DNA from: Pseudomonas sp. RIT-PI-AD
GTDB taxonomy: Bacteria; Pseudomonadota; Gammaproteobacteria; Pseudomonadales; Pseudomonadaceae
Reading direction: 5' to 3'
Length of the DNA: 64,000 nt
Assembly: GCF_025642785.1 (NCBI RefSeq)
Contig: NZ_JANZKU010000006.1
Span: 1 to 64,000, forward strand
A model generated the notes under the pieces. The model was not told the DNA's origin. It was given only the letters and a program-made list of their open reading frames with translations, and searched no databases. A program made the translations under genes and the position numbers. Positions 16,828 through 27,932 of this stretch are shown piece by piece (position 1 is the first letter of the stretch; each line of letters begins with the position of its first letter).

Positions 16828-18921
16828 ATGCCCATGACACGCGGACGAAAACTATTCATCTGGATTCTCGCCTGCCTGCTGCTGGCGATCCTGGCCCTGG
16901 TGGTGTTCGTCGCCACCTTCGACTGGAATCGCATCAAGCCCACCCTCAACGAAAAGGTGTCCGCCGCCCTGAACCGGCCCTTCGCCATCGAAGGCAACCT
17001 GGCGGTGGCCTGGCAACGCCAGACCGACGAACCCGGATGGCGGGCCTGGGTACCCTGGCCCCATGTGTCCGCCGAACGCCTCACGCTGGGCAACCCCGAC
17101 TGGGCCAAGGGGCCGCGGTTCGTCGGCCTGGACAAGGTGGAAGCCAGCCTGTCGCCGTTGCCGCTGCTGTGGAAGCGCGTGGTGATCCCGCACATCCAGT
17201 TGACCGGGCCGAGCGCCGGCCTGGAGCGCTTGGCCGATGGCCGCAACAACTGGACCTTCGACCTCGGCGAGCAGTCCACGGACCAGGACGAGCCCTCGCC
17301 GTGGAAGCTGGAGATCGGCGCCATCGGCTTCGACCAGGGCCAGGTGGTGCTCGACGACCAGAGCCTGAAGACCCACCTGGAGTTGCAGGTGGATCCCCTG
17401 GGCAAGCCCATTCCCTTCAACGAAATCGTCGGCAAGCCGGCCCCGGAGACTGGCGCGGAGCCCAAGGCCGCGCCCCAGGACTACGCCTTCGGCTGGCGCC
17501 TGAAAGGCGTCTACCGCGAGCAACGCCTCACGGGCAGCGGCAAGGTCGGTGGGCTGCTGGCCTTGCAGGACGCCCAGCGGCCGTTCCCGGTGCAGGCCGA
17601 GGTCAGTGTCGGCAGCACCCGCGTCGCCGTCGCCGGCACCCTGACCGACCCGAAGAACCTTGGCGCCCTCGACCTGCGCCTGCGCCTGGCCGGCAGCAGC
17701 CTGGGCAACCTCTATCCGCTCACCGGCGTGACCCTGCCGGACACGCCGGCCTACTCCACCGACGGTCGGCTGGTGGCGCGCCTCCATGACCCGGACGGCG
17801 CCACCTATCGCTACGAAGACTTCAACGGCCGCATCGGCGACAGCGACATCCACGGCGAACTGACCTTCGTCGCCCGCCAACCGCGGCCTAAACTGTCCGG
17901 CTCGCTGACTTCCGAGCAGTTGCTCTTCGCCGACCTCGCGCCGTTGATCGGCGCGGACTCCAACGCGGAGAAGAAGGCCCGCGGCGCGCCGAGCAACCAG
18001 CCGGCGGACAAGGCCTTGCCGGTGGAGGCATTCCGCACCGAGCGCTGGCGCAGCATGGACGCCGACGTCAGTTTCACCGGCAAGCGCATCGTGCAGAGCG
18101 ACAAGCTGCCGATCAACGACCTGTTCACCCACGTGGTGCTCAACGACGGCGATCTCACCCTGGAGCCGCTGCGCTTCGGTGTCGCCGGCGGCGCCCTGGA
18201 GACCCATCTCGGCCTCAACGGGCGGGTCACGCCCTTGCTCGGGCGCGCGCAGATCAGCGCCCGGGGGTTGAAGCTCAAGCAACTGTTCCCCGGCTTCGCG
18301 CCGATGCAGACCAGCTTCGGCGAACTGAACGGCGACGCCGATATCCGCGGTGCCGGCAACTCGGTGGCGGCATTGCTGGGCAGCGCCAACGGCCAGGTGA
18401 AAATGCTGGTCAACGACGGCGCGGTGAGCCGCAAGCTGATGGAGATCGCCGGCCTCAACGTGGGCAACTACCTGATCGGCGAACTGTTCGGCGACAAGGA
18501 CGTGAAGATCAATTGCGCGGCCGCCGACGTGGGTATCACCAATGGCCTGCTGGGCACGCGGCTGGTGGTCTTCGACACCGAGAACGCCATCGTGCGCATC
18601 GACGGCAAGGTCAACTTCGCCAACGAGCAGATGGACCTGGACATCGACCCCGAATCCAAGGGGTTCCGGGTGTTCTCGCTGCGCTCGCCGCTGTACGTGC
18701 GCGGTACCTTCAAGAAGCCCGACGCCGGGGTGAAGACCGGTCCGTTGCTGGCCCGTGGCGCCGGCCTGCTGGCCTTGGGCGCTTTCGTCGCGCCGGCCGC
18801 CGGGCTGCTGGCGCTGGTCGCGCCCAGCGAGGAACAGGCCAGCCAGTGCGAGCCGCTGCTCAAGCAGATGCAGGCATCCAACCGCGAGCGCGCCCAGGCG
18901 CAGCCGGCCAAGCGCAAATGA
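16828..18921 (+). CDS. AsmA family protein
   Basis: Bridge-like lipid-transport/assembly protein anchored in the inner membrane and extending into the periplasm. The ATG at 16828 follows GGAGGAG. The 697-residue chain has one N-terminal anchor (about residues 9-31, LFIWILACLLLAILALVVFV), the typical AsmA opening FDWNRIKPTLNEKVSAALNRPFAIEG, a long beta-rich region, and the C-terminal AsmA_2 segment with FGELNGDADIRGAGNSVAALLGSANGQ. A short hydrophobic stretch near the end (LLALGAFVAPAAGLLALV) is also family-typical. A role in phospholipid homeostasis is inferred from the family. Confidence 0.92.
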   Translation: MPMTRGRKLFIWILACLLLAILALVVFVATFDWNRIKPTLNEKVSAALNRPFAIEGNLAVAWQRQTDEPGWRAWVPWPHVSAERLTLGNPDWAKGPRFVGLDKVEASLSPLPLLWKRVVIPHIQLTGPSAGLERLADGRNNWTFDLGEQSTDQDEPSPWKLEIGAIGFDQGQVVLDDQSLKTHLELQVDPLGKPIPFNEIVGKPAPETGAEPKAAPQDYAFGWRLKGVYREQRLTGSGKVGGLLALQDAQRPFPVQAEVSVGSTRVAVAGTLTDPKNLGALDLRLRLAGSSLGNLYPLTGVTLPDTPAYSTDGRLVARLHDPDGATYRYEDFNGRIGDSDIHGELTFVARQPRPKLSGSLTSEQLLFADLAPLIGADSNAEKKARGAPSNQPADKALPVEAFRTERWRSMDADVSFTGKRIVQSDKLPINDLFTHVVLNDGDLTLEPLRFGVAGGALETHLGLNGRVTPLLGRAQISARGLKLKQLFPGFAPMQTSFGELNGDADIRGAGNSVAALLGSANGQVKMLVNDGAVSRKLMEIAGLNVGNYLIGELFGDKDVKINCAAADVGITNGLLGTRLVVFDTENAIVRIDGKVNFANEQMDLDIDPESKGFRVFSLRSPLYVRGTFKKPDAGVKTGPLLARGAGLLALGAFVAPAAGLLALVAPSEEQASQCEPLLKQMQASNRERAQAQPAKRK

Positions 18922-19249
18922 CCTAGCCGGGCGACCAGGGGCGGGCGGCGTCAGCGGTCGTGCACGCTGTCCGCCGCCGCGCCCGTGCGGCGGCGCCGAT
19001 GGACGCGTGAAGCCGCCGCGCCGGCATCCCCCGTCGCCACCGTCCGGCGCGCGCGGCGGGTCTGTCATCAACCTGTCAACTGCGCCGGTTAAACCGGTTC
19101 CCCGTGAGTTTGCCTGCACGAGCGCAGCGGTTTCGCCGCGCGCCTCGTCGAAGACTGCCGTCGCCTCCCGGCGTTGTCCCGCGCATCTCCCACCTTCGCA
19201 TCCACAGGCCCCGGAGCGCCTCGCGCTCCGGTCGAGACAGGAGAGTCCG
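18922..19249. other. Intergenic region between the asmA-like and eddB-like genes
   Basis: 328 bases with no credible gene. It holds a GC-only hairpin (CGCCGCCGC / GCGGCGGCG, 18972-18995), which may end the asmA-like transcript although it lacks a T-run. The leader of the nuclease gene ends in the RBS CAGGAG just before 19250. No clear promoter was seen. Confidence 0.5.
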
Positions 19250-21103
19250 ATGACCTGTACCTACCGTCGTTTCCGTTTTTCCGCTGCCGCTTCGTCCGCC
19301 GTCGCCCTGTTCGGTGCCGCCACGCTGTTCACCTTGCAAACCCTGGCCGCGCCGCTGGCCACGCCGGCCGCCGACGCGGGGCTGCGGGCCATCCATGAAG
19401 TCCAGGGCAGCGGTCCCAGCAGCCCCCTGCTGGGGCAGAGCGTCACCGTCGAAGGCATCGTGGTGGGCGACTACCAGGGCGCAGGCGGGCTCAAGGGGTT
19501 CTTCCTCCAGCAGAGCGACGACAGCGTGGATAAGGACCCGCTGACCTCCGAGGGCCTGTTCGTCTACGACGGCGGCTCCGGCACGGCGGTGAAGGCGGGC
19601 GATCGCGTGCGGGTGGCCGGCGTGGTGCGCGAATACAACGGGCTGACCGAGCTGGTGGCGCCGCTGCGGGTGACCCTGCTCGGCAGCGGCGCGCCGCTGC
19701 CCAAGGCGGTCACCCTGCGCCTGCCGCTGGCGGCCGGCGCCGACCTGGAGCGCTACGAGGGCATGCGCGTGCGTCTGCCCCAGGCGCTGACCGTGAGTGA
19801 GGTATACGACCTCGGCCGTTACGGCGAAGTGTTGTTGTCCTCGGCGCGGCTGATGATACCGACCGAAGTGGCGGCGCCCGGCGCGCCGGCGCAGAAGTTG
19901 CAGGCCCGCAACGATCGCGACCGCATCCTCCTCGACGACGGCCGCAGCCAGCAGAACCCGGATCCGATCCGCTATCCGGCGCCGGAGTTGAGCGCTTTCT
20001 CCAGCTTGCGCGTCGGCGACCGGGTCACCGGCGTGGAAGGCGTGCTCGACCAGTCCAGCGAGGGCTACCGGGTGCAACCGGGCGCCACCCCGCGCATCGA
20101 GGCGGTCAACCCCCGGCCGGCCCAGCCGCAGGTGGAGGGGCGTCTGCGGGTGGCCAGTTTCAACGTGCTCAATTACTTCAACGGCGATGGGCGCGGGGCC
20201 GGTTTCCCCACCGCCCGCGGCGCCAGTACCGCCGAAGAATTCCAGCGCCAGCGCGCCAAGGTGCTGGCAGCGATCCTCGCCTCGCGCGCGGCGATCGTCG
20301 GCCTGATGGAAATCGAGAACGACGGCTACGGGGCGGACAGCGCCATCGCCGACCTGGTCAAAGGCCTGAATGCCGGTGCGGCGCGCGGCGAACGCTACGC
20401 CTTCGTCGACCCGGGGGTGGCCAAGCTGGGTGGCGACGCCATCGCCGTCGGCCTGGTGTATCGCAGCGACCTGGTGCAGCCGGTGAAGGCGGCGGCGATT
20501 CTCGACGCACGCGTCGATCCGCGTTTCGACGACAGCAAGAATCGGCCGAGCCTGGCGCAGAGCTTCCGCGAGCTGGACAGCGGCGAAGTGCTCACCCTGG
20601 CGATCAACCACCTGAAGTCGAAAGGCTCGGCCTGCGATGGCGATCCGGACACCGGTGACGGCCAGGGCAATTGCAACCTGACCCGCGCCCGCGCCGCCCA
20701 GGCCCTGGTGGACTGGTTGGGCCGCGACCCCACCGCCTCCGGCGACCCGGATTACCTGATCCTCGGCGATCTCAACGCCTACACCCAGGAGGACCCGGTG
20801 AGCCAGATCCGCGCCGCCGGCTACGCCGACCTGGCGTCCCGTTTCGTCGGCGTGGGCAAGGCCTATTCCTTCGTGTTCGGCGGCCAGTCCGGCGCCCTCG
20901 ACCATGCCCTGGCCAGCGCCAGCCTGCTCGGCCAGGTCAGCGGTGCCGCGGAATGGCACATCAACGCCGACGAGCCGCGAGTGCTGGACTACAACCTGGA
21001 GTTCAAGACGGCGCGCCAGCGGGACACGCTGTACAACGCCGATCCGTTCCGCGCGTCGGACCACGATCCCCTGGTGGTGGGGCTGGACCTCGCGCGGCCC
21101 TGA
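19250..21103 (+). CDS. eddB: Secreted endonuclease/exonuclease/phosphatase-family nuclease (EddB/ExeM-like)
   Basis: Extracellular DNase-type protein. The ATG at 19250 (RBS AGGAG) gives 617 residues. The N-terminal signal peptide (hydrophobic core AASSAVALFGAATLFTL, cleavage near residues 33-35) is followed by an OB-fold-like domain (about 40-150) and the EEP catalytic domain (about 320-617). EEP motifs seen: VASFNVLNYF, GLMEIENDGYG, NHLKSKGSACD, ILGDLNAYTQEDP and the C-terminal SDHDPLVVGLDL. P. aeruginosa EddB (PA3909) degrades extracellular DNA as a nutrient source; the same role is inferred here. It converges on prfC with a shared terminator. Confidence 0.88.
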   Translation: MTCTYRRFRFSAAASSAVALFGAATLFTLQTLAAPLATPAADAGLRAIHEVQGSGPSSPLLGQSVTVEGIVVGDYQGAGGLKGFFLQQSDDSVDKDPLTSEGLFVYDGGSGTAVKAGDRVRVAGVVREYNGLTELVAPLRVTLLGSGAPLPKAVTLRLPLAAGADLERYEGMRVRLPQALTVSEVYDLGRYGEVLLSSARLMIPTEVAAPGAPAQKLQARNDRDRILLDDGRSQQNPDPIRYPAPELSAFSSLRVGDRVTGVEGVLDQSSEGYRVQPGATPRIEAVNPRPAQPQVEGRLRVASFNVLNYFNGDGRGAGFPTARGASTAEEFQRQRAKVLAAILASRAAIVGLMEIENDGYGADSAIADLVKGLNAGAARGERYAFVDPGVAKLGGDAIAVGLVYRSDLVQPVKAAAILDARVDPRFDDSKNRPSLAQSFRELDSGEVLTLAINHLKSKGSACDGDPDTGDGQGNCNLTRARAAQALVDWLGRDPTASGDPDYLILGDLNAYTQEDPVSQIRAAGYADLASRFVGVGKAYSFVFGGQSGALDHALASASLLGQVSGAAEWHINADEPRVLDYNLEFKTARQRDTLYNADPFRASDHDPLVVGLDLARP

Positions 21104-21196
21104 GGCCGCGCCGCCCGAGAGTCGCGCAGCGGCCCTGGTCCCTCGCCCGCCCGGGCGGCTCTTCCGGCGCGCGAGCCCGGGCGCCGGCTCGAAACG

Positions 21197-21226
21197 AAAC
21201 CGCCGGGACGGGTCCCGGCGGTTTTT
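21197..21226. terminator. Bidirectional terminator between the eddB-like gene and prfC
   Basis: Perfect 12-base stem AAACCGCCGGGA / TCCCGGCGGTTT with a CGGG loop and TTTTT on the plus strand. The A-rich left flank gives T-rich sequence for the minus strand, so it can serve both convergent genes. Confidence 0.93.
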
Positions 21227-21239
21227 CTTCGTGCGTCGA

Positions 21240-22823
<1,584 letters not shown>

Positions 22824-23143
22824 GGGGGTCCTGCTGGAATGGCGATCCGGAAAAAGCCGGCGATTATAGCCCAAGGTGCCCGCCGAATGAGCGCCGATCC
22901 GGCCGATGGCGGCACGCGCGGCTGGCCTTTGGCCTGCTTTTGCGGGAACCTTGGTCGCCGTGGAGACGTCCACACCCCTGTGCCATCGTATCGCCAGGGA
23001 CGGTTTCACACCGCTGGTCGGCATGCCGATGCCGCGCTCATGATCCGCCTCCGCCACGCCTGTTCGGCCGGCGCGCGGGTCGTTCATTCGCGAACGCCGT
23101 GCCCCTCGGGGTCGGCTTCGCCGCTGTACGAAGGGAGTCCACC
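22824..23143. other. Divergent intergenic region prfC / osmoprotectant transporter operon
   Basis: 320 bases without a credible gene. It must hold the prfC promoter and the promoter of the transporter operon. I found no convincing -35/-10 pair, operator palindrome or riboswitch. Confidence 0.45.
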
Positions 23144-23863
23144 ATGGCCCAACGCTATGGCAAGGGCCTGCTCGCGACGCTGGCCGTCGCCGTGCTTCTG
23201 GCCCTGCTGATCCACTGGATAGGTCCGCCTGTCATCCGTCACTACCGCGCCGACCTGCTGTTCTACCTGCAAGCGCATCTGTTCCTGGTCCTGGTGTCCA
23301 TGCTCGCGGCGCTGCTCGTCGGCCTGCCCGCCGGCATCCTGCTCAGCCGGCCGCGCATGGCCGGGCGCGCCGAACGCTTCATGCAGGCGTTCAACGTCGG
23401 CAACACCGTGCCGCCCCTGGCGGTGCTGGCCATCGCCCTGGGTATCGTCGGCATCGGCAACGGGCCGGCGCTGCTCGCGTTGTTCCTCACCTCGTTGCTG
23501 CCCATCGTGCGCAACACCTACGAGGGGCTGAAGAACGTACCGGCCGCCCTCAAGGAAGCCGCCACCGGCATCGGCATGACTCCGGCGCAGACGCTGCTGC
23601 GGGTGGAGTTGCCCAATGCGGTGCCGATCATCGTCGGCGGGGTACGGGTGGCGCTGGCGATCAACGTCGGCACCGCGCCCCTGGCGTTCCTCATCGGCGC
23701 GAACAGCCTGGGCAGCCTGATCTTCCCCGCCATCGCCCTGGACAACCAACCGCAACTGCTGCTCGGCGCGTCCTGCACCGCCTTGCTGGCGCTGTCCCTC
23801 GATGCCCTGGTGCTGCTGTTCAGCCGCTGCTGGCTGGAACGCGGGCTGGCCCCGGCCCGCTAA
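23144..23863 (+). CDS. Glycine betaine/choline-type (OpuC-like) ABC transporter permease 1
   Basis: Inner-membrane permease of an osmoprotectant/quaternary-amine importer. The ATG at 23144 (RBS AGGGAG) gives 239 residues with about six membrane helices. The EAA loop contains [32 protein letters not shown], the site that docks on the ATPase. It is the first of four co-directional genes (permease, binding protein, permease, ATPase) separated by 1-10 bases. In PAO1 a similar set lies at PA3888-PA3891 (from memory). Confidence 0.92.
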   Translation: MAQRYGKGLLATLAVAVLLALLIHWIGPPVIRHYRADLLFYLQAHLFLVLVSMLAALLVGLPAGILLSRPRMAGRAERFMQAFNVGNTVPPLAVLAIALGIVGIGNGPALLALFLTSLLPIVRNTYEGLKNVPAALKEAATGIGMTPAQTLLRVELPNAVPIIVGGVRVALAINVGTAPLAFLIGANSLGSLIFPAIALDNQPQLLLGASCTALLALSLDALVLLFSRCWLERGLAPAR

Positions 23864-23872
23864 GGAGAGACC

Positions 23873-24781
23873 GTGAAATCGATTCGAATACTACTGGGCA
23901 TTCTCGCCCTGGCGGCCTGCGCCGTGGCCGGCGCGGCCGACAAGGGCACGATCCGCATCGGCGCCAAGGTCTTCACCGAACAGGCGATCCTCGCCCAGCT
24001 CACCGCGCAATACCTGCGCGGGCATGGCTACGACGCGCGGATCACCGGCAACCTCGGCAGCACCATCGCCTGGAACGCGGTGCGCACCGCGCAACTCGAC
24101 CTGATGTGGGAGTACACCGGGACCTCGCTGGTGGCCTACAACCACGTCAGCGAGAAGCTCGACCGGCAGGCTTCCTACCAACGGGTCAAGCAACTGGATG
24201 GGGAAAAGGGCCTGGTCTGGCTGACGCCGAGCCGGTTCAGCACCACCTATGCCCTGGCCCTGCCGGAGCAGGTCGTCGCCGAATACCCGCAGATCGACAG
24301 CATCAGCGACCTGGCGAAGGCCCTCGAGGCGTCCTCGGACGGCAACCACCTGCTGGCCCTGGACATCGAGTTCGCCAATCGCTCAGACGGCCTCGCCGGC
24401 CTGGCGCAAACCTACGGCCTGCACCTATCCCGCGACGAAGTACGGCAAATGGACCCGGGGCTGGTCTATACCGCGCTGCGCAACGGCCAGGTGTTCGCCG
24501 GCCTGGTGTACACCACCGACGGCCGCCTGGAGGCCTTCAAGCTGAAATTGCTGGAGGACGACCGCCGCTATTTTCCCGACTACACCGCGGCGCCGGTGGC
24601 CAACCGGGCCTACCTGGATGCCCACCCCGAGCTCGAAGCCCTGTTGGCGCCCCTGGCCCAGGGCCTGGACGACGACACCATGCGTCGCCTCAACGCGCGG
24701 GTGGACGTCGGCCATGAGCCGGCCTCGGCGGTGGCGGCGGATTACCTGAAGCGGCAGGGCTTGCTGGCGGGAGGGCACTGA
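23873..24781 (+). CDS. OpuC-like osmoprotectant substrate-binding protein
   Basis: Periplasmic binding protein of the quaternary-amine (OpuAC/OsmF) type, 302 residues from a GTG at 23873 preceded by AAGGAG. The signal peptide is at the N-terminus (LLGILALAACAVAGAA). The mature chain opens with TIRIGAKVFTEQAILAQL and continues with NLGSTIAWNAVRTAQLDLMWEYTGT, the family signature; Trp and Tyr residues for a cation-pi cage are present. Ligand is probably glycine betaine, choline or carnitine; sequence alone does not say which. Confidence 0.9.
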   Translation: MKSIRILLGILALAACAVAGAADKGTIRIGAKVFTEQAILAQLTAQYLRGHGYDARITGNLGSTIAWNAVRTAQLDLMWEYTGTSLVAYNHVSEKLDRQASYQRVKQLDGEKGLVWLTPSRFSTTYALALPEQVVAEYPQIDSISDLAKALEASSDGNHLLALDIEFANRSDGLAGLAQTYGLHLSRDEVRQMDPGLVYTALRNGQVFAGLVYTTDGRLEAFKLKLLEDDRRYFPDYTAAPVANRAYLDAHPELEALLAPLAQGLDDDTMRRLNARVDVGHEPASAVAADYLKRQGLLAGGH

Positions 24782-24782
24782 C

Positions 24783-25439
24783 ATGGATTTCATGAGCGCC
24801 TTCACCCACCTGAACTGGCTGAACATCCTCCACCTCACCGGGCAGCACGTCCTGCTGGTGGGCGTCGCCGTCGGGCTGGCGATCCTCTTCGGCGTGCCCC
24901 TGGGCATCCTGATGACCCGTTTCCGCTGGCTCGCCGGGCCCTTGCAGGGCGTTGCCACGGTGCTGCTGACGGTCCCGTCGATCGCCCTGTTCGGTCTGCT
25001 GATGCCGTTCTACTCGCGTTTCGGCCAGGGCCTGGGGCCGCTGCCGGCGATTACCGCGGTGTTCCTCTATTCGCTGTTGCCGATCCTGCGCAACACCTAC
25101 CTGGCGCTGAGCAGCGTCGAACCGGGCATCCGCGAGGCCGGCAGCGGCATCGGCATGACCTTCTGGCAGCGCCTGCGGATGGTCGACCTGCCCCTCGCGG
25201 TGCCGGTGATCCTCGCCGGCGTGCGCACCGCGGTGGTGATGAACATCGGCGTGATGACCATCGCCGCGACCATCGGCGCCGGCGGCCTCGGCGTGCTCAT
25301 CCTCACCTCCATCAGCCGCAGCGACATGGCCACGCTGATCGTCGGCGCCCTGCTGGTCAGCCTGCTGGCCATCGTCGCCGACCTGTGGCTGCAGTGGCTG
25401 CAACGCGTTCTCACGCCGCGCGGCCTGCGCATTCCCTAA
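24783..25439 (+). CDS. OpuC-like ABC transporter permease 2
   Basis: Second permease subunit, 218 residues, five or six membrane helices. The EAA loop is GIREAGSGIGMTFWQRLRMVDLPLAVPVILAG. It begins one base after the binding-protein stop. It pairs with the permease at 23144 to form a heterodimeric channel, as in OpuCB/OpuCD. Confidence 0.92.
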   Translation: MDFMSAFTHLNWLNILHLTGQHVLLVGVAVGLAILFGVPLGILMTRFRWLAGPLQGVATVLLTVPSIALFGLLMPFYSRFGQGLGPLPAITAVFLYSLLPILRNTYLALSSVEPGIREAGSGIGMTFWQRLRMVDLPLAVPVILAGVRTAVVMNIGVMTIAATIGAGGLGVLILTSISRSDMATLIVGALLVSLLAIVADLWLQWLQRVLTPRGLRIP

Positions 25440-25449
25440 GGATTCCCCG

Positions 25450-26613
25450 ATGATCGAACTCGACAGACTGAGCAAGACCTTCAAGCAGAACGGCAAGGAC
25501 GTGACCGCCGTGGACGCCGTGAGCCTGACCGTGGAGGAGGGGCAGATCTGCGTCTTCCTCGGTCCCTCCGGCTGCGGCAAGACCACCACGCTGAAGATGA
25601 TCAACCGGCTCATCCAGCCCACCTCGGGACGCGTGCTGATCAACGGCGAGGACACCGCCGACCTCGACGAGGTGACCCTGCGGCGGCGCATCGGCTACGT
25701 GATCCAGCAGATCGGCCTGTTCCCCAACATGACCATCGAGGAAAACATCACCGTGGTGCCGAAGCTGCTCGGCTGGGACAAGAAGCGGTGCCGCGAGCGC
25801 GCCACCGAGCTGATGAGCATGGTCCAGCTCGATCCCAAGCAATACCTGTCGCGCTACCCGCGCGAGCTGTCCGGCGGCCAGCAGCAGCGCATCGGGGTGA
25901 TCCGCGCACTGGCGGCCGACGCGCCGCTGCTGCTGATGGACGAGCCCTTCGGCGCGGTCGACCCGATCAACCGCGACGCCATCCAGAACGAGTTCTTCCA
26001 GATGCAGCGCGCGCTGAACAAGACGGTGATCATGGTCAGCCACGACATCGACGAGGCGCTGAAGCTGGGCGACAAGATCGCGGTGTTCCGCGGCGGGCGG
26101 CTGGTCCAGTTCGACCATCCCGACACGCTGCTGGCGCACCCGGCGGACGACTTCGTCAGCCAGTTCGTCGGCCAGGACAGCACGCTGAAGCGGCTGTTGC
26201 TGATCCGCGCCGAGGACGCCGCCGACAACGCGCCCTCCATCGCCCCGGAGACGCCGGTGGAGCAGGCCCTGGACGCCCTGGAGGATCAGGACCGGCGCTA
26301 CATCGTGGTCACCGATGGCGACAACAAGGCGCTCGGCTACGTGCGCCGCCGCGACCTGCGCAAGCAGGACGGCACCTGCGCGCGTTTCCTCCAGGAATTC
26401 CGCGTCACCTCGGCCCACGACGAGAATTTGCGCATCCTGCTGTCGCGCATGTACGAGTTCAACAGTTCCTGGTTGCCGGTGCTCAGCCCGGAAGGCACTT
26501 TCCTCGGCGAGGTGACCCAGGAATCCATCGCCGACTACCTCAGCTCCGGCCGTTCGCGGGGCAAGGGCGGCATCGTCTCGCCGGCGCAGCCGAGCCCGGC
26601 GCCGGCGGCCTGA
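25450..26613 (+). CDS. OpuC-like ABC transporter ATP-binding protein with CBS domains
   Basis: ATPase of the osmoprotectant importer, 387 residues. Walker A GPSGCGKTT, Q-loop VIQQIGLFP, signature LSGGQQQR, Walker B LLLMDEPFGAVDP and H-loop SHDIDEA are all present. The C-terminal 120 residues carry a tandem CBS pair (about 265-370), which in OpuA-type ATPases senses ionic strength or cyclic dinucleotides. The proline/alanine-rich tail is probably disordered. It is the last gene of the operon. Confidence 0.93.
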   Translation: MIELDRLSKTFKQNGKDVTAVDAVSLTVEEGQICVFLGPSGCGKTTTLKMINRLIQPTSGRVLINGEDTADLDEVTLRRRIGYVIQQIGLFPNMTIEENITVVPKLLGWDKKRCRERATELMSMVQLDPKQYLSRYPRELSGGQQQRIGVIRALAADAPLLLMDEPFGAVDPINRDAIQNEFFQMQRALNKTVIMVSHDIDEALKLGDKIAVFRGGRLVQFDHPDTLLAHPADDFVSQFVGQDSTLKRLLLIRAEDAADNAPSIAPETPVEQALDALEDQDRRYIVVTDGDNKALGYVRRRDLRKQDGTCARFLQEFRVTSAHDENLRILLSRMYEFNSSWLPVLSPEGTFLGEVTQESIADYLSSGRSRGKGGIVSPAQPSPAPAA

Positions 26614-26740
26614 GCCAGTGCGGCGGCCAGGGCCGTCGCCCTGGCGCTCGCGCGACGCCGCGATGTCCCTGCGCCGATCACGGGATTCCCCTGGCGGCCA
26701 TTAGCCCCTAGGATGTGCGCCGCAGGCCTCCAAGGAACGA

Positions 26741-27820
26741 ATGCCTATGAATATTCCCGCCCCGGGCGCGGCCGTCAGCGCCGCGATGCAACACAACGCC
26801 GCCAGCCGCGGCTACACCCTGGACACCTTCCAGCGCGCAGCCATCGACCGGCTGGCGGTGCTGACCGACGAACTGCTCGGCGCCCGGCGCGCGCGCGGGG
26901 CGCCGCGAAGCCTCTATCTGTGGGGGCCGGTGGGGCGCGGCAAGAGCTTCCTGCTGGACGGCTTCTTCGACGCCATCCCCCTGAGGCAGAAGCGCCGGGT
27001 GCACTTCCACGCATTCTTCCGCGAACTCCACCAGCGCATGTTCGAGCAGGCCGACACCGGCCGCGCCATGGAGGCGGCCCTGGAGCTGATGCTCGGGGAC
27101 TGCCGCCTGCTTTGCTTCGACGAGTTCCACCTGCACGACATCGGCGACGCCATGCTCATCAGCCGTCTGTTCAAGGCCATTTTCGAGCGGCAGGTGGTCT
27201 TGCTCACCACCTCCAACTATCCGCCCGACGGCCTGCTGCCCAACCCGCTCTTCCACGAGCGCTTCCTGCCGACCATTGCCCTGATCAAGGAGCGCATGGA
27301 CATCCTGTCCATCGCCGGCGACGTCGATTACCGTGGCCTGGACGACGCCGAACCGGACCCTTTCCACGCCGGCGCCTACCTGTGCCCGGGCAGCGACGAG
27401 CAGCGCCGCAAGCTGGGGTTGCCCAGGCGTCCGGGCACGGCGCAGGACCTGAAGGTCGGCAATCGGCTGTTGCGGGTGCTGAGCGTGGAGGACAAAACCC
27501 TGCAGTTTTCCTTCAAGCACCTCTGCGAGGGGCCCACCGCGACCATGGATTACCTGGCGCTGGTCGCCACCTACGACCGCTGGATACTCGAAGATTTACC
27601 GAGAATCTCCAGCGCGTCCTCGGCGGCCCAGCAGCGCTTCATCAACTTGATCGACGTGCTCTACGACAGGCGTTGCCAGTTGTTCCTGATCAGCGCGCTG
27701 CCCTTGGAGCAGGCGCTGAACCATGCCGAAGTTGCCGATATATCCCGGACACGAAGCCGGTTGTCGCAATTACGACAAATACATGTCAGCGAAAACTTGC
27801 TTGCCGCATCGGATTCCTGA
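26741..27820 (+). CDS. zapE: Cell division protein ZapE / AFG1-like ATPase
   Basis: AAA-type ATPase of the AFG1/ZapE family, which in E. coli acts at the Z-ring under stress. It has 359 residues, Walker A YLWGPVGRGKSFLLD, Walker B CRLLCFDEFHLHDIGDAM, and family motifs RVHFHAFFRELH and LTTSNYPPDGLLPNPLFHERFLP. The C-terminal part has the usual LCEGPTATMDYLALVATYD segment. Pseudomonads often carry more than one ZapE-like gene, so this could be a paralogue rather than the main zapE. Confidence 0.88.
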   Translation: MPMNIPAPGAAVSAAMQHNAASRGYTLDTFQRAAIDRLAVLTDELLGARRARGAPRSLYLWGPVGRGKSFLLDGFFDAIPLRQKRRVHFHAFFRELHQRMFEQADTGRAMEAALELMLGDCRLLCFDEFHLHDIGDAMLISRLFKAIFERQVVLLTTSNYPPDGLLPNPLFHERFLPTIALIKERMDILSIAGDVDYRGLDDAEPDPFHAGAYLCPGSDEQRRKLGLPRRPGTAQDLKVGNRLLRVLSVEDKTLQFSFKHLCEGPTATMDYLALVATYDRWILEDLPRISSASSAAQQRFINLIDVLYDRRCQLFLISALPLEQALNHAEVADISRTRSRLSQLRQIHVSENLLAASDS

Positions 27821-27824
27821 GCGT

Positions 27825-27843
27825 ATATACGACCTTCGTATAT
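27825..27843. promoter_or_regulatory. Operator candidate upstream of the oxygenase operon
   Basis: Perfect inverted repeat ATATACGA-CCT-TCGTATAT that ends one base before the -35 element at 27844. Its position fits an activator or repressor site controlling the eight-gene operon. It stands out as AT-rich in GC-rich DNA. No dedicated regulator gene is in the operon itself. Confidence 0.55.
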
Positions 27844-27871
27844 TTGTAATGCGCTGGATATCTCATACAGT
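27844..27871 (+). promoter_or_regulatory. Sigma-70 promoter candidate of the oxygenase operon
   Basis: TTGTAA (27844-27849), 16 bases, TACAGT (27866-27871), about 60 bases before the TauE/SafE gene. It is the only credible promoter between zapE and this operon. Confidence 0.5.
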
Positions 27872-27932
27872 GATCCGGCGTGTGAAGCAGGCCAAGTAAG
27901 GCCTGATATTAATAAGAACGGACTCGACAGTA

